Below, one piece after another: positions 17,654 to 26,215 of a stretch of 64,000 nt of DNA. Under the pieces are notes generated by a model that was given only the letters and a program-made list of their open reading frames with translations, did not search any database and was not told the origin of the DNA. The position numbers were made by a program, and so were the translations under genes. Numbering within the stretch: position 1 is the stretch's first letter; every line of letters begins with the position of its first letter. The DNA comes from WHSW01 sp963740055 (GTDB lineage Bacteria > Actinomycetota > Thermoleophilia > Solirubrobacterales > 70-9): contig CAVUCL010000001.1 of assembly GCA_963740055.1 (NCBI GenBank), positions 930,001 through 994,000 of the forward strand. Direction: 5' to 3'.

Positions 17654-18592
17654 GTGAGCTGTGTTCGGGATCGTGGCGGTCTCAGGATCGCGGTCGGTGT
17701 GCTCCTCGCCGTGCTCGCGCTCGCTCTTTGGCAGAGTCCGGACGGCAACGCCGGCATGTCGAGCGCCCGTGGCGCGACCGCGGGCCCGCCCGATGGCTCG
17801 CGGATCGCCTGGGTCCGCATTTACCAGCACGGCCGCTGGACTGCGCCGGGCGAGACGCCTGAGTCGGTCGGCGCCGCGCTCGCGCAGCTCAAGCCGACCT
17901 ACGTCACCAGCCTGGTCCGGTTGCGGGCCGGCGAGAAGATCACAGGCGACCAGGTCCAAGCCTGGAACACGATCCGTCAGGCCGTGCTCGACGTCAGTCC
18001 GCAGGCCGAGTTTGCGATCGAGCTCAACTCGCTCGAGTATCCGAACATCGCGAAGCTGAACGCGATGATGGCCAAGGTCCGCGCCGCCTTCGACAATGAC
18101 GGCTGGATGTTCGACTTCTATACGACCGCTGCGAAGAAGAAGGCCAAGGTCGTCAAGGCCTCGATCGCCAACGCCCACGCGAACGGTGAGTGGATCGGCG
18201 GCAATGCTTTCGGGATCGCCAAGAACCCGCGGATCCCGGCCGGTACGGACTTCATCGAGGTCCAGGACACGGACTTCCGAATCGACCTCGACGCGGTCCG
18301 AGAACTGGCCCAGAAGCTCCAGGTCCACTTCCATCTCGGCAACAGCCCGGGCTTCATCACCAGCTCTGGCTGTCAGTTCATCCGCGAGCTCAATACCGCT
18401 AAGCGCCAGGCCTACGTCAACCGCCGCGCGAACCAGCAGGCCCAATACAACTTCCGCTTCGGCTACCCGATCTTCTTCCCCGAGTGCCAGAAGAAGCCGA
18501 AGAACCCCGACTCCCGGATCGTCACCTACAACGCTCCGGGCGACGAGCCGATGATGGACACGATCGGGCAGCTGATGGATCAGTTCGACTGA
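17654..18592 (+). CDS. Exported protein of unknown function, 312 residues
   Basis: A GTG start at 17654 is preceded by GGGAG. A hydrophobic signal or anchor segment (LRIAVGVLLAVLALALW) is followed by a soluble domain with alternating strands and helices (RIAWVRIYQHG, TYVTSLVRLRAGE, FAIELNSLEY, GWMFDFYTTAAKKKAK, FIEVQDTDFRIDL, VHFHLGNSPGFITSSG). The pattern resembles a TIM-barrel hydrolase, but I see no catalytic signature. Third positions are less GC-biased than in neighbours, and a degenerate tRNA-like sequence lies just downstream, so recent acquisition is possible. Confidence 0.6.
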   Translation: MSCVRDRGGLRIAVGVLLAVLALALWQSPDGNAGMSSARGATAGPPDGSRIAWVRIYQHGRWTAPGETPESVGAALAQLKPTYVTSLVRLRAGEKITGDQVQAWNTIRQAVLDVSPQAEFAIELNSLEYPNIAKLNAMMAKVRAAFDNDGWMFDFYTTAAKKKAKVVKASIANAHANGEWIGGNAFGIAKNPRIPAGTDFIEVQDTDFRIDLDAVRELAQKLQVHFHLGNSPGFITSSGCQFIRELNTAKRQAYVNRRANQQAQYNFRFGYPIFFPECQKKPKNPDSRIVTYNAPGDEPMMDTIGQLMDQFD

Positions 18593-18599
18593 GCTAGCC

Positions 18600-18678
18600 C
18601 GGCCGCGGGAATGCAGTCTGGTCCGGTCCTCCCGGCTCATAACCCGGAGGTCGCGGCTCAGATCCCGCGCACGCCCCA
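18600..18678 (+). pseudogene. Degenerate tRNA-Met-like sequence (anticodon CAT)
   Basis: The anticodon arm CCCGG-CTCATAA-CCCGGAG, the variable loop AGGTC, and a T-arm remnant GCGG-CTCAGAT-CCCGC followed by GCACGCC are in the order and spacing of a 77-base initiator-type tRNA, with TCTGGT in the D-loop position. One mismatch in the anticodon stem, a T loop short of GTTC and poor acceptor pairing suggest a pseudo-tRNA or an integration-site remnant. Sequence errors in a real tRNA cannot be excluded. Confidence 0.4.
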
Positions 18679-18799
18679 TCCCCGACCCGACCGAACCGGA
18701 GGCAGATGCGCGGGCGTCCGAAACCCCGCCCACTACATTCATTGGCCACGCCCTCGCGCTTGACTTCGAGCGCGCTTGAACCTTCATCATCGCCGGCCG

Positions 18800-19609
18800 A
18801 TGAGCTCCGAGAACTCAAACCACGACGGCGCCGCGGCGCCCAAGGCCCTCGACATCGAGGGCCTGGTGAAGACGTACTCGACCGGGGTCGAGGCGCTGCG
18901 CGAGGCGTCGCTGGAGATCGAGGACGGGGAGTTCTACGGCCTCCTGGGGCCGAACGGGGCCGGGAAGTCGACCCTGATCCACTGCGCGACCGGGCTCGCG
19001 CAGCCGACCGCGGGCGAGATCCTCGTCTTCGGCCACGACGCGGTCGCCGACTACGGCCCCGCGCGCCAGGCGGTCGGGCTCGCGCCGCAGGAGCTCAACC
19101 TCGACTGGTTCCTGACCCTGGAGGAGACGCTCGACTACCACGGCGGCTACTTCGGGATGCCGAAGCGCGAGCGCCGCGAGCGCGCCGCCGAGCTGCTCGA
19201 GACCTTCTCGCTCTACGACAAGCGAAAGGAGCGCACGCGCACGCTCTCGGGCGGGATGAAGCGCCGGCTGATCCTCGCCCGCGCGCTCATGCACCGCCCG
19301 CGCCTGCTGATCCTCGACGAGCCGACCGCCGGGGTCGACATCGAGCTGCGGCTCGAGCTCTGGCACTACGTGCAGCAGATCAACTCCGAGGGCACGACGA
19401 TCCTGCTCACCACGCACTACCTCGAGGAGGCGGAGCAGCTCTGCGACCGGATCGCGTTCATCAACGAGGGCCGGATCGTCGCCCAGGGCTCCTCGGCCGA
19501 GCTCTCGTCGACCTACGGCGTCGCCAACCTCGAGGACGCCTACCTGGAGCTGGTCGGGCGCAAGGAGCTCTCGCGCTCGCGGGTCGAGATCACCGAGGAG
19601 CTGGTCTGA
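18800..19609 (+). CDS. ABC exporter ATP-binding protein
   Basis: 269 residues from the ATG at 18800, with a longer TTG start at 18776 possible. Walker A GPNGAGKST, Q-loop LAPQELNLDW, signature LSGGMKRRL, Walker B LLILDEPTAGVD and switch His LLTTHYLEEAEQL are all intact. It belongs to the DrrA/NodI-like ABC-2 class and energises the permease encoded 1 base downstream. Upstream, a 9-bp direct repeat CGCGCTTGA (18755-18763 and 18771-18779) may be regulatory. Confidence 0.92.
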   Translation: MSSENSNHDGAAAPKALDIEGLVKTYSTGVEALREASLEIEDGEFYGLLGPNGAGKSTLIHCATGLAQPTAGEILVFGHDAVADYGPARQAVGLAPQELNLDWFLTLEETLDYHGGYFGMPKRERRERAAELLETFSLYDKRKERTRTLSGGMKRRLILARALMHRPRLLILDEPTAGVDIELRLELWHYVQQINSEGTTILLTTHYLEEAEQLCDRIAFINEGRIVAQGSSAELSSTYGVANLEDAYLELVGRKELSRSRVEITEELV

Positions 19610-19610
19610 G

Positions 19611-20378
19611 ATGACCGCGACCCAGATCCGCTTCTTCACCCTCTGGCGGCGCGAGCTCAACCGCTTCCTGAAGATCAAGAAGCAGACGATCGGCGCGCCG
19701 CTGCTCGAGACCTTCCTCTACATCTCGGTCTTCGGCGCCGCGCTCGGGACCCGGATCGACACCCTGAACGGGTTCGACTACGTGATCTTCGTCATCCCCG
19801 GGCTGATCATGATGGCCTGGGCGATGAACTCGTTCTCCAACAACGCCTCCTCGATCCTGCAGCAGAAGTTCCAGGGCGCGATCCAGGACCAGCTCTCCTC
19901 GCCCGCCTCGCCGCTCGAGCTGCTGACCGCGTTCTCGCTCGGCGGCTTCACCCGCGGGCTCTCGGTCGCGGTGCTCACCTTCGTCGCCGCCTCGCTGCTG
20001 GTCGACCTCCCGGTCGAGCACATCCTCGTCCTCGTCCCGTCGCTGTTTCTGGTCGGCTTCTTCTTCGCCCAGCTCGGGGTCCTGATCGGCGTCCGCGCGG
20101 AGCAGTTCGACGACGTCGCGATCGCCCAGACCTTCGTCCTCCAGCCGCTGATCTTCCTCGGCGGGGTCTTCTACTCGGCGACGCTGCTGCCGGAGCCGTT
20201 CGAGACCCTGACCCACTTCAACCCCGTCTACTACATGATCGCCCTGGTCCGCTACGGCTTCCTCGGCTACGCGGAGGCGAGCGTCGCGCTCTCGCTGATC
20301 GCGCTCACCGCCGCCACCGCGGCCCTGTTCGCGGTCAACCTGCGCCTGTTCAGCCGCGGCTACAAGCTGCGCGCTTAG
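19611..20378 (+). CDS. ABC-2 type transporter permease
   Basis: 255 residues with six membrane helices and the ABC-2 signature near the C-terminus (LGGVFYSATLLPEPFETLTHFNPVYYMI). It forms a two-gene operon with the preceding ATPase (1-base gap). The pair should export a polysaccharide, lipid or drug, and the substrate is not visible. Its stop region overlaps the probable stop of the convergent DUF1330-like gene. Confidence 0.9.
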   Translation: MTATQIRFFTLWRRELNRFLKIKKQTIGAPLLETFLYISVFGAALGTRIDTLNGFDYVIFVIPGLIMMAWAMNSFSNNASSILQQKFQGAIQDQLSSPASPLELLTAFSLGGFTRGLSVAVLTFVAASLLVDLPVEHILVLVPSLFLVGFFFAQLGVLIGVRAEQFDDVAIAQTFVLQPLIFLGGVFYSATLLPEPFETLTHFNPVYYMIALVRYGFLGYAEASVALSLIALTAATAALFAVNLRLFSRGYKLRA

Positions 20379-20768
20379 CCCGCCGACGTCCGCCGCCTCG
20401 AGCGGATGCAGCTCGCCGCGCTCGAGCGCCTCGGTGCGCAGGTGGGCGATCTGCGCGTACTCGTCGGAGCCGATCATCTCGAGGAACGCCTGGCGGGTCG
20501 GGTACTCGACCAGCAACACCAGGTCCCACTTGCTCGGGCCGATCAGCGGCGCGGTCGCGGCGCCGGCGTAGAGGACCCGGCCGCCGGCGCGCTCGAGCAG
20601 CGGCGCGACCGCGGCGCCGTACTCGGCGTAGCGCTCGGCGCCGCCGGCGGGCTTGAAGTCGAGCAGGTTGAGCATCACCACCGGGCCCTCGCCGGCGCGC
20701 TCGCGCAGCTCGCCGAACGCGATCGGGTTCAGCGGCTCGGCCTCGGCGGGCCCGGGCGAGTCGGCCAT
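20375..20768 (-). CDS. DUF1330-like small protein (probable frame change at the stop)
   Basis: From the ATG at 20766-20768 the protein shows a DUF1330/dimeric alpha-beta barrel pattern (VVMLNLLDFKPAGGAERYAEYG...KWDLVLLVEYPTRQAFLEM). The frame stays open antisense through the ABC genes, which is implausible. One extra base just before 20378 would give a TAA at 20375-20377 and about 130 residues, the normal size. It is translationally coupled to the upstream LLM oxidoreductase (TGATG overlap). Confidence 0.6.
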
Positions 20769-21844
20769 CAGGCGAGCGCCCCGGAGCGCAGCGGCGGCGC
20801 CGGCGCCGGCGTCGCAGGGGCGAGGCCGTAGAGCTCCGCGATCCGCTCGTAGCTTCGGATCCGGTCGGCGTGGTCGTGGACCATCGTCGTCACCATCAGC
20901 TCGTCGGCGGCGGTGCGCTCGAGGAACGCGTCGAGCTTCTCGCGCACCGTCTCCGGGCCGCCGATCATCGCCGAGCCCGAGAGCGCCTTGACGCTCTCGT
21001 TCTCGGCGGCCGAGAACTCGTGCGCGGCGGCCTCCTCGTTGGTCGGAAAGCGGGTCGGGCGCCCGGCGCGAAGCCGCGCCATCGCCAGCCGCGCCGGGTT
21101 CGAGAGCCAGCGCGCGCGCTCGTCGTCGGCGGCGCAGATCGCCGCCACGGCGACCATCGCGTAGGGCTCGGCGAGGTACTCCGAGGGCCGGAAGCTGGAG
21201 CGGTAGAGCTCGAGCGCGGCGTCGGTGTTGCGGGGCATGAAGTGGTGGGCGAAGGAGAACGGCAGCCCGAGCATCCCGGCGAGCTGGGCCGAGTAGCCCG
21301 AGGAGCCGAGCAGCCAGATCTCGGGCATGTCGCCGGCGCCGGGGACCGCGGTGACGTGGTTGTAGGGGTGGCCGGCGGGGAACTCGCCCTTGAAGAAGCC
21401 GATCAGCTCGGCGAGCTGGCGCGGGAACTCGTCGTCGGAGAGCGGCTCGAGCGAGCGCCGCAGCGCCGCGGCGGTGATCTGGTCGGTGCCCGGCGCGCGC
21501 CCGATCCCGAGGTCGATCCGCCCCGGGTGCAGCGCCTCGAGCATCCCGAACTGCTCGGCGACCACCAGCGGCACGTGGTTGGGCAGCATCACCCCGCCGG
21601 AGCCGACCCGGATCGTGCGCGTGCTCGCGGCCAGGGTCGCGGCGAGCACGCCCGGCGCCGAGCTCGCGATCCCGGGCATGTTGTGGTGCTCGGCGACCCA
21701 GTGGCGCCGGTAGCCGAGCCGCTCCGCCGCGCGCGCGAGCTCGACCGAGTTGGCGAGCGCCTCCTGATGGCTCGACCCCTCGCCGACGATCGCCAGGTCG
21801 AGAACCGAGAAACGCGCAGATTGGGGGCTTCGGGTGCCGTTCAC
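20768..21844 (-). CDS. LLM-class flavin-dependent oxidoreductase (MsnO8-like)
   Basis: A bacterial luciferase-like TIM-barrel monooxygenase. It shows SVLDLAIVGEGSSHQEAL, RHWVAEHHNMPGIASSAP, the GVMLPNHVPLVVAEQFGML strand, RIDLGIGRAPGTD, and a C-terminal GGPETVREKLDAF, all usual for the MsnO8 subgroup. I chose the GTG at 21842-21844 (VNGTRSPQSARFSVLDL, 358 residues). The ATG at 21919 would add an unlikely 25-residue tail. It uses reduced FMN or F420 on an unknown substrate. Confidence 0.82.
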   Translation of the reverse strand: MNGTRSPQSARFSVLDLAIVGEGSSHQEALANSVELARAAERLGYRRHWVAEHHNMPGIASSAPGVLAATLAASTRTIRVGSGGVMLPNHVPLVVAEQFGMLEALHPGRIDLGIGRAPGTDQITAAALRRSLEPLSDDEFPRQLAELIGFFKGEFPAGHPYNHVTAVPGAGDMPEIWLLGSSGYSAQLAGMLGLPFSFAHHFMPRNTDAALELYRSSFRPSEYLAEPYAMVAVAAICAADDERARWLSNPARLAMARLRAGRPTRFPTNEEAAAHEFSAAENESVKALSGSAMIGGPETVREKLDAFLERTAADELMVTTMVHDHADRIRSYERIAELYGLAPATPAPAPPLRSGALA

Positions 21845-21924
21845 CGATCCCAGTTCTACACCGCCGCTTTTCCCGGGGTAGCGGTCGTCATACTGGGTAG
21901 CAAGTATTTGGGGGGCCAAGCACG

Positions 21925-23281
21925 ATGCGCGAGCGGGTGATCAGGGATCGATCTCGAAGTCCACAGAGCGGGAATCAGGCAGAGCCCGCCGGCTGAGCAT
22001 CAGCTCGCGCGCATCCTCGACGCCTCGACCGAGGTGCTCGTCGCGCTGCTCGACCTCGAGGGCAACGTCGTCTACGTCAACGGGGCCTCGCGCAACCTGC
22101 TCGGACACAGCCCCGAGGGCCTCGTCGGCCGCCACTTCGCCGGCCTCGTCGCGCCCGGCCTCGCCTCCGAGGCGCTCGCCGCCTTCCGCGTCGCCCGCGA
22201 GGGCCGACCGCACCTGCGCCGCAAGCTGCTGATCCGCCGCCGCGACGGCAGCTACGCCCACATGCGCATCGACGCGACCCCGCTTCGCGACGCCGGCGAG
22301 CAGATCGAGGGCGTCGTGATCACCGCCCACGAACTCGCCGAGCCGGCCGCGCGCTCGGCGGCGCCGCCGGCCGAGCCGCAGGCGGGCCCGACCCCGACCG
22401 CCCAGCAGGCCGAGCTGATCGAGCGCCTGCCCGCGGTCGTCTACGTCGCCGAGCCCGGGCCGCACGGCCGCTGGCACTACATCTCGCCGCAGATCGAGCA
22501 GATGCTCGGCTTCAGCGCCCAGCAGTGGGTCGACGACCCGGGCCTGTGGGCGAGCCGGGTGCACCCCGACGACCTCGCCCGGGTGCTCGACGAGGAGCGC
22601 GAGGACGGCGGCGCCGCGGCGGGCACGGTCGCGAGCGAGTACCGGATGGTCGCCCGCGACGGCCGGATCATCTGGGTCCGCGACGAGGCGGTGCTGCGCT
22701 ACGGCGACGACGGCACCCCGCACTACGACGGGCTGCTGATGGACGTCACCGACCGCAAGACGCTCGAGTCGCGGCTGCAGTTCTTCGCCGACCACGACCC
22801 GCTCACCGGGCTGCGAAACCGGCGCCGATTCCTCGCCGAGCTCGAGCTCGAGATCAAGCGGCTGCGCCGCCACTCACAGCCGGTCTGCGTGTTGATGGTC
22901 GACCTCGACGAGCTCAAGCGCGTCAACGACTCGCTCGGCCACCAACAGGGCGACGAGCTCCTGCGCGCGACCGCGGCGCTGCTGACCGCGCGCCTGCGCG
23001 AGACCGACACCGTCGCCCGCCTCGGTGGCGACGAGTTCGCGGTCCTGCTGCGCGGCGCCAAGGCGCCGGAGGCGATCGAGATCGCCGAGGCGCTGGTCGG
23101 CGACATCCGCGGCCGCGCCCGCCTGTTCGGGCTCGAGAGCACCGGCGCCAGCATCGGCGTCTGCGAGCTTCGCCGCCGCTTCCAGACCCCCGACGACGCG
23201 CTCGCGGTCGCCGACAAGGCGATGTACGAGGCGAAGCGCCGCGGCGGGGGGCAGGTCGCGTTCGAGCCCGAGGGCGCCTAG
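21925..23281 (+). CDS. PAS-PAS-GGDEF diguanylate cyclase (frame change near the start)
   Basis: Two PAS sensor domains (about VLVALLDLEGNVVYVNGASRN, then GRWHYISPQIEQMLGFS with a PAC motif MVARDGRIIWVRDE) lead into a GGDEF domain with an intact GGDEF and the LTGLRNRRRF start motif. No EAL domain and no membrane helix, so it is a soluble c-di-GMP synthase. The PAS frame extends upstream of the GTG at 22034 without a start. The ATG at 21925 and one extra base near 21992 supply a natural N-terminus, giving about 451 residues. Confidence 0.82.
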
Positions 23282-23309
23282 GCCGGCGAGCCGAGCCGCC
23301 GCCCGCGGC

Positions 23310-25010
23310 TCAGTTCAGCTTCACCTTCTTGCGCTTCGGCTTCGACTTGTTGCCGGCCTCGTCCTTGGCCGTCGCCTTGACCTTGACCTTGCCCTTCGAG
23401 GCGTCGGCGGCGGCGCGTTTCGCCGGCTTGCTCAGCTTCAGCTTCAGCTTCTTGGTCTTGTTCGGCTTCAGCTTCTTGCGCTTGCCCTTGAGCTTGTAGG
23501 AGTCGCCCTCGAGCTTCAGCTTCGCCTTCGGCTTCACCGTGCAGGCCTCGTCGCAGCGCGCCTTCAGCTTCACCTTCTTGCCCAGCGGCTGGCGCTTCTT
23601 CGCCGAGAGCTTCAGCTTCGGCGGCTTCTTGTCGATGACCGCGCTCGCGACCGCGGCCCCGGAGCCGTTGCAGAACAGGGTCTGGCCGACGCCGATGTCG
23701 GCGGTCGAGCAGCCCTCGGCGTCGGTCAGGGTCAGGGTCGCGGTGAAGACGCCCTTTCCGTAGGCATGAGTCACGGTCGGGCCGCCGTCGGCGAGCGTCG
23801 TCCCGTCGCCGAAGTCCCAGTCGTAGCCGGCGATCTCCCCGTCGGGATCGGCGGACGACGAAGCGTCGAACTGGGTCTGCTTGCCTGCGGCCGCCGTGGC
23901 GAAGGCGGCGACCGGCGCCTGGTTCGGGGTCAGCGCGACCGACTGGAAGTCGCCGCTCACCCCTACCTCGAACGGTGAGCCGGAGATCTGGTCGAGGTTG
24001 CCGCCGGTCCCGATTGCGAACACGAAGGCCTCGGTCCCGGATCCGCTCGAGACGTAGAGGTGCGCGCCGGCCGCGTCGGTGGTCACCGCCGCTGCGTCCT
24101 CCCCCAGCGCGTAGGGCGAGTCGGCGAGCTCGGTCAACTCCCCGTCAGCGCCGATCGCGAAGGCGCTGACCGATTGTCCGCCGAAGTTTGCGACGTAGAC
24201 GAAGCGCCCGTCGGGGCTGATCGTGGTCCCGAACGGGTTCGATTCGGTCTGGGGTGGCGGGTCGGAGGTGAAGACCAGCCCGCCGGTGCTCGGATCGAGC
24301 TCGAAGCGCAGCAGGGTGTCGTCCTCGCGCGAGGGCATGTAGAGGTGCTCCCCGCCGGGGGTGATCGCGAGGCTGTAGGGCTCGCCGTTGGTGTCGTAGG
24401 GAGAGGGGCCGATCTCCTCGAGCGAGCCGTCGGCCGAGATCGCGAACACGCTCACCCGGCCGTCGCCGGCGTCGCTGGCAACGTAGAGGTGCTCGCCGTC
24501 GGGCGCAAGCGCGAGCCCGGTCGCCTGCGCGACCGGGAACGGCGACCCGGAGAGCTCGGTCAGCTCCCCGCCGAGGCCGATCGAGAACGCGGACACCGAT
24601 CCTCCGCTGCTGCCCTGGTTCGAGACGTAGACGTACTCGCGGTCGGCCGTGGGCGCGACCCCGATCGGGAAGTCGTCGGTCTCAAACGGGGACCCGGGAA
24701 CGGAGGTGAGCGCGCCGTCGGGCTGGATCTGGAAGCCGTCGAGCTCGTTCTCGATGAAGTCGGGGGAGTAGAGGTAGCGCGCGTCGGGCGTGATCCCCAC
24801 GCCTTCGCTCTGGGTCGACTCGGTCCCCCCGAACGGCGAGTCGGGCAGCGGTACCAGTCCGCCGTCGGCCTCGACCCCAGCAGCGGCGATGCCGCCACCG
24901 TCGTAATTGGAGAGGTATGCGTTCTGGGCCGCGGGCGCGGGCGCGGCGAGCCAGAGAGCACAGATCGCGATCGCGAGGCCAGCTCCGCCGGATCGCCGTC
25001 GATCCCCCAT
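23310..25010 (-). CDS. Exported beta-propeller protein with PKD domain and Lys-rich tail
   Basis: 566 residues: a signal peptide to about 28, seven lactonase-like propeller repeats (patterns such as PDGEHLYVAS, PDGRFVYVAN, each followed by VSVFAI or similar), a PKD domain (DASSSADPDGEIAGYDWDFGDG) and a C-terminal module of about 100 residues very rich in Lys (KLKLSAKK...KLKARCDEAC...KVKATAKDEAGNKSK). The tail looks like a degraded Ig-like surface domain. It is probably cell-surface attached. Enzymatic lactonase activity is doubtful, and a scaffold or sensor is equally likely. Confidence 0.75.
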   Translation of the reverse strand: MGDRRRSGGAGLAIAICALWLAAPAPAAQNAYLSNYDGGGIAAAGVEADGGLVPLPDSPFGGTESTQSEGVGITPDARYLYSPDFIENELDGFQIQPDGALTSVPGSPFETDDFPIGVAPTADREYVYVSNQGSSGGSVSAFSIGLGGELTELSGSPFPVAQATGLALAPDGEHLYVASDAGDGRVSVFAISADGSLEEIGPSPYDTNGEPYSLAITPGGEHLYMPSREDDTLLRFELDPSTGGLVFTSDPPPQTESNPFGTTISPDGRFVYVANFGGQSVSAFAIGADGELTELADSPYALGEDAAAVTTDAAGAHLYVSSGSGTEAFVFAIGTGGNLDQISGSPFEVGVSGDFQSVALTPNQAPVAAFATAAAGKQTQFDASSSADPDGEIAGYDWDFGDGTTLADGGPTVTHAYGKGVFTATLTLTDAEGCSTADIGVGQTLFCNGSGAAVASAVIDKKPPKLKLSAKKRQPLGKKVKLKARCDEACTVKPKAKLKLEGDSYKLKGKRKKLKPNKTKKLKLKLSKPAKRAAADASKGKVKVKATAKDEAGNKSKPKRKKVKLN

Positions 25011-25051
25011 CGAGCCGACCCTATCCCGGCCCGCGACCCGTGTCCAGCCGC

Positions 25052-25483
25052 TCAGCTCGCGAGCTCGAGCTCGAGCTGGTTGCCGCGCTCGCGCAGGCGC
25101 TCGATCGCCTCCGCGTAGGCGCCGTGGAGGGCGTTTCGCGGCCGCGGCGCGACCCCATAGGCCTCGGCCATCGCCGCGGCGAGCGTCGCCTTGAAGGTGC
25201 GCCCGTGCCAGGCGTGGGCGCCGGGCTGGCGGCCGACGTGCAGGTGGACGAGCTCGTGCAGCAAGGTCTCGAGCGCGTCGCCCGGGCGGATCCCCGGATA
25301 GTCGGTGACCGAGAGCCGCCACTCGCCCGGGACCGCGAACCCGACCCGGTTCGGGCGCCGGCTCGCGCGCCGGACCTTGAGCGCCGGCGCGCGGGCGGCG
25401 AGCGGGCCGCCGGCGAAGACCGCCAGCGCGCGCAGGCGCTCCATCTCGGCGCGGAGGTCGATCCCTGCCACCAGGTAGCGCAT
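25052..25483 (-). CDS. SprT-like/YgjP-type zinc metalloprotease
   Basis: 143 residues from the ATG at 25481-25483. The zinc site HELVHLH lies near residues 74-80, with a third ligand region WHGRTFKATL. It lacks a signal peptide and acts in the cytoplasm. Related proteins are DNA-protein crosslink or M48-like peptidases. The substrate is unknown. Confidence 0.75.
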   Translation of the reverse strand: MRYLVAGIDLRAEMERLRALAVFAGGPLAARAPALKVRRASRRPNRVGFAVPGEWRLSVTDYPGIRPGDALETLLHELVHLHVGRQPGAHAWHGRTFKATLAAAMAEAYGVAPRPRNALHGAYAEAIERLRERGNQLELELAS

Positions 25484-25526
25484 CGCCGCCAACCTAGGGG
25501 TCGGCGCGGCGGTATCGTCGCCGGCG

Positions 25527-25733
25527 ATGAGCGACGAGGAGCGAAAGCCCGAGGACACCTCGACCCGCGAGCTGCGCCGCGATCAGGGCGAGCGCAAGGC
25601 CGCCGAGCGCGACGCGGCCGCCGAGGCGCCGCTGCCCGACGAGGAGCGCCAGCACCGCCGCCGCGCCGACAAGGCCGCGTATCTGGAAGAGAAGCTCGCC
25701 GAACGCGAGCGGGCCGAGCGCGACGCGGACTGA
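25527..25733 (+). CDS. Small highly charged hypothetical protein
   Basis: A 68-residue protein from the ATG at 25527, almost wholly Glu/Asp/Arg/Lys/Ala and predicted to be helical and coiled-coil (RRADKAAYLEEKLAERERAER). No family recognised. It lies divergently next to the SprT-like gene. Confidence 0.5.
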   Translation: MSDEERKPEDTSTRELRRDQGERKAAERDAAAEAPLPDEERQHRRRADKAAYLEEKLAERERAERDAD

Positions 25734-25736
25734 GGG

Positions 25737-26084
25737 CTAGTTCAGCGAGCCGTTGCCGTTCGCCGGCCCGTGGCCGTTCGACGAGCCCGGCACCGGCTGC
25801 ATGTAGAGGCTGAACTCGACGTCGCCGCCGGCGACCTCGGCGTCGAGCACCTTGTCGTCGAGCAGCGGCAGGGTCTGCGGCTCGACCGCGAGCGGGACCT
25901 CGTCCATGACCACGTCGTCGGCCTCGGGCTCGTCGGCGAGCGCGAGCTGGAGCTCGCGCACCGGCCCCGAGCCGTTGCCGGTGGACTCGGCGACCGAGAC
26001 CCGGAGCACGGCCTCGTCGGAGGCCTCGGCCTGGGTCACGATCGTCTCGACCGCGTCCACTGCGTCCTGCGTGAGAGCCAACAT
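25737..26084 (-). CDS. IscA/HesB-fold protein lacking cysteines
   Basis: 115 residues. The first 95 follow the HesB-like pattern (MLALTQDAVDAVETIV, then LRVSVAES, LQLALADEPEADDVV, PLLDDKVLDAEV, VEFSLYMQP). There are no cysteines where A-type Fe-S carriers have three. It cannot carry a cluster in the usual way, and the role is unknown. The Asn/Gly-rich C-terminal tail (SSNGHGPANGNGS) is disordered. It is divergent from the peptidase gene over 131 bases. Confidence 0.55.
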   Translation of the reverse strand: MLALTQDAVDAVETIVTQAEASDEAVLRVSVAESTGNGSGPVRELQLALADEPEADDVVMDEVPLAVEPQTLPLLDDKVLDAEVAGGDVEFSLYMQPVPGSSNGHGPANGNGSLN

Positions 26085-26215
26085 CTTCCCAACTACTCCT
26101 GGATTCGTCCCCTAGCCCGCTATGGCCCCCTCGCTCTAAGGCTTCCCCGTCGCCGGGCGTCGAAACGGAGATCGGTCACACAAGGGCGAGATCACCCATT
26201 TCGTATCGTGGTCCG

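Noticed and set aside
19590..20378. DUF1330-like gene extended antisense to 19590
   Set aside because: The extension overlaps the ABC permease completely and has shadow-type composition.
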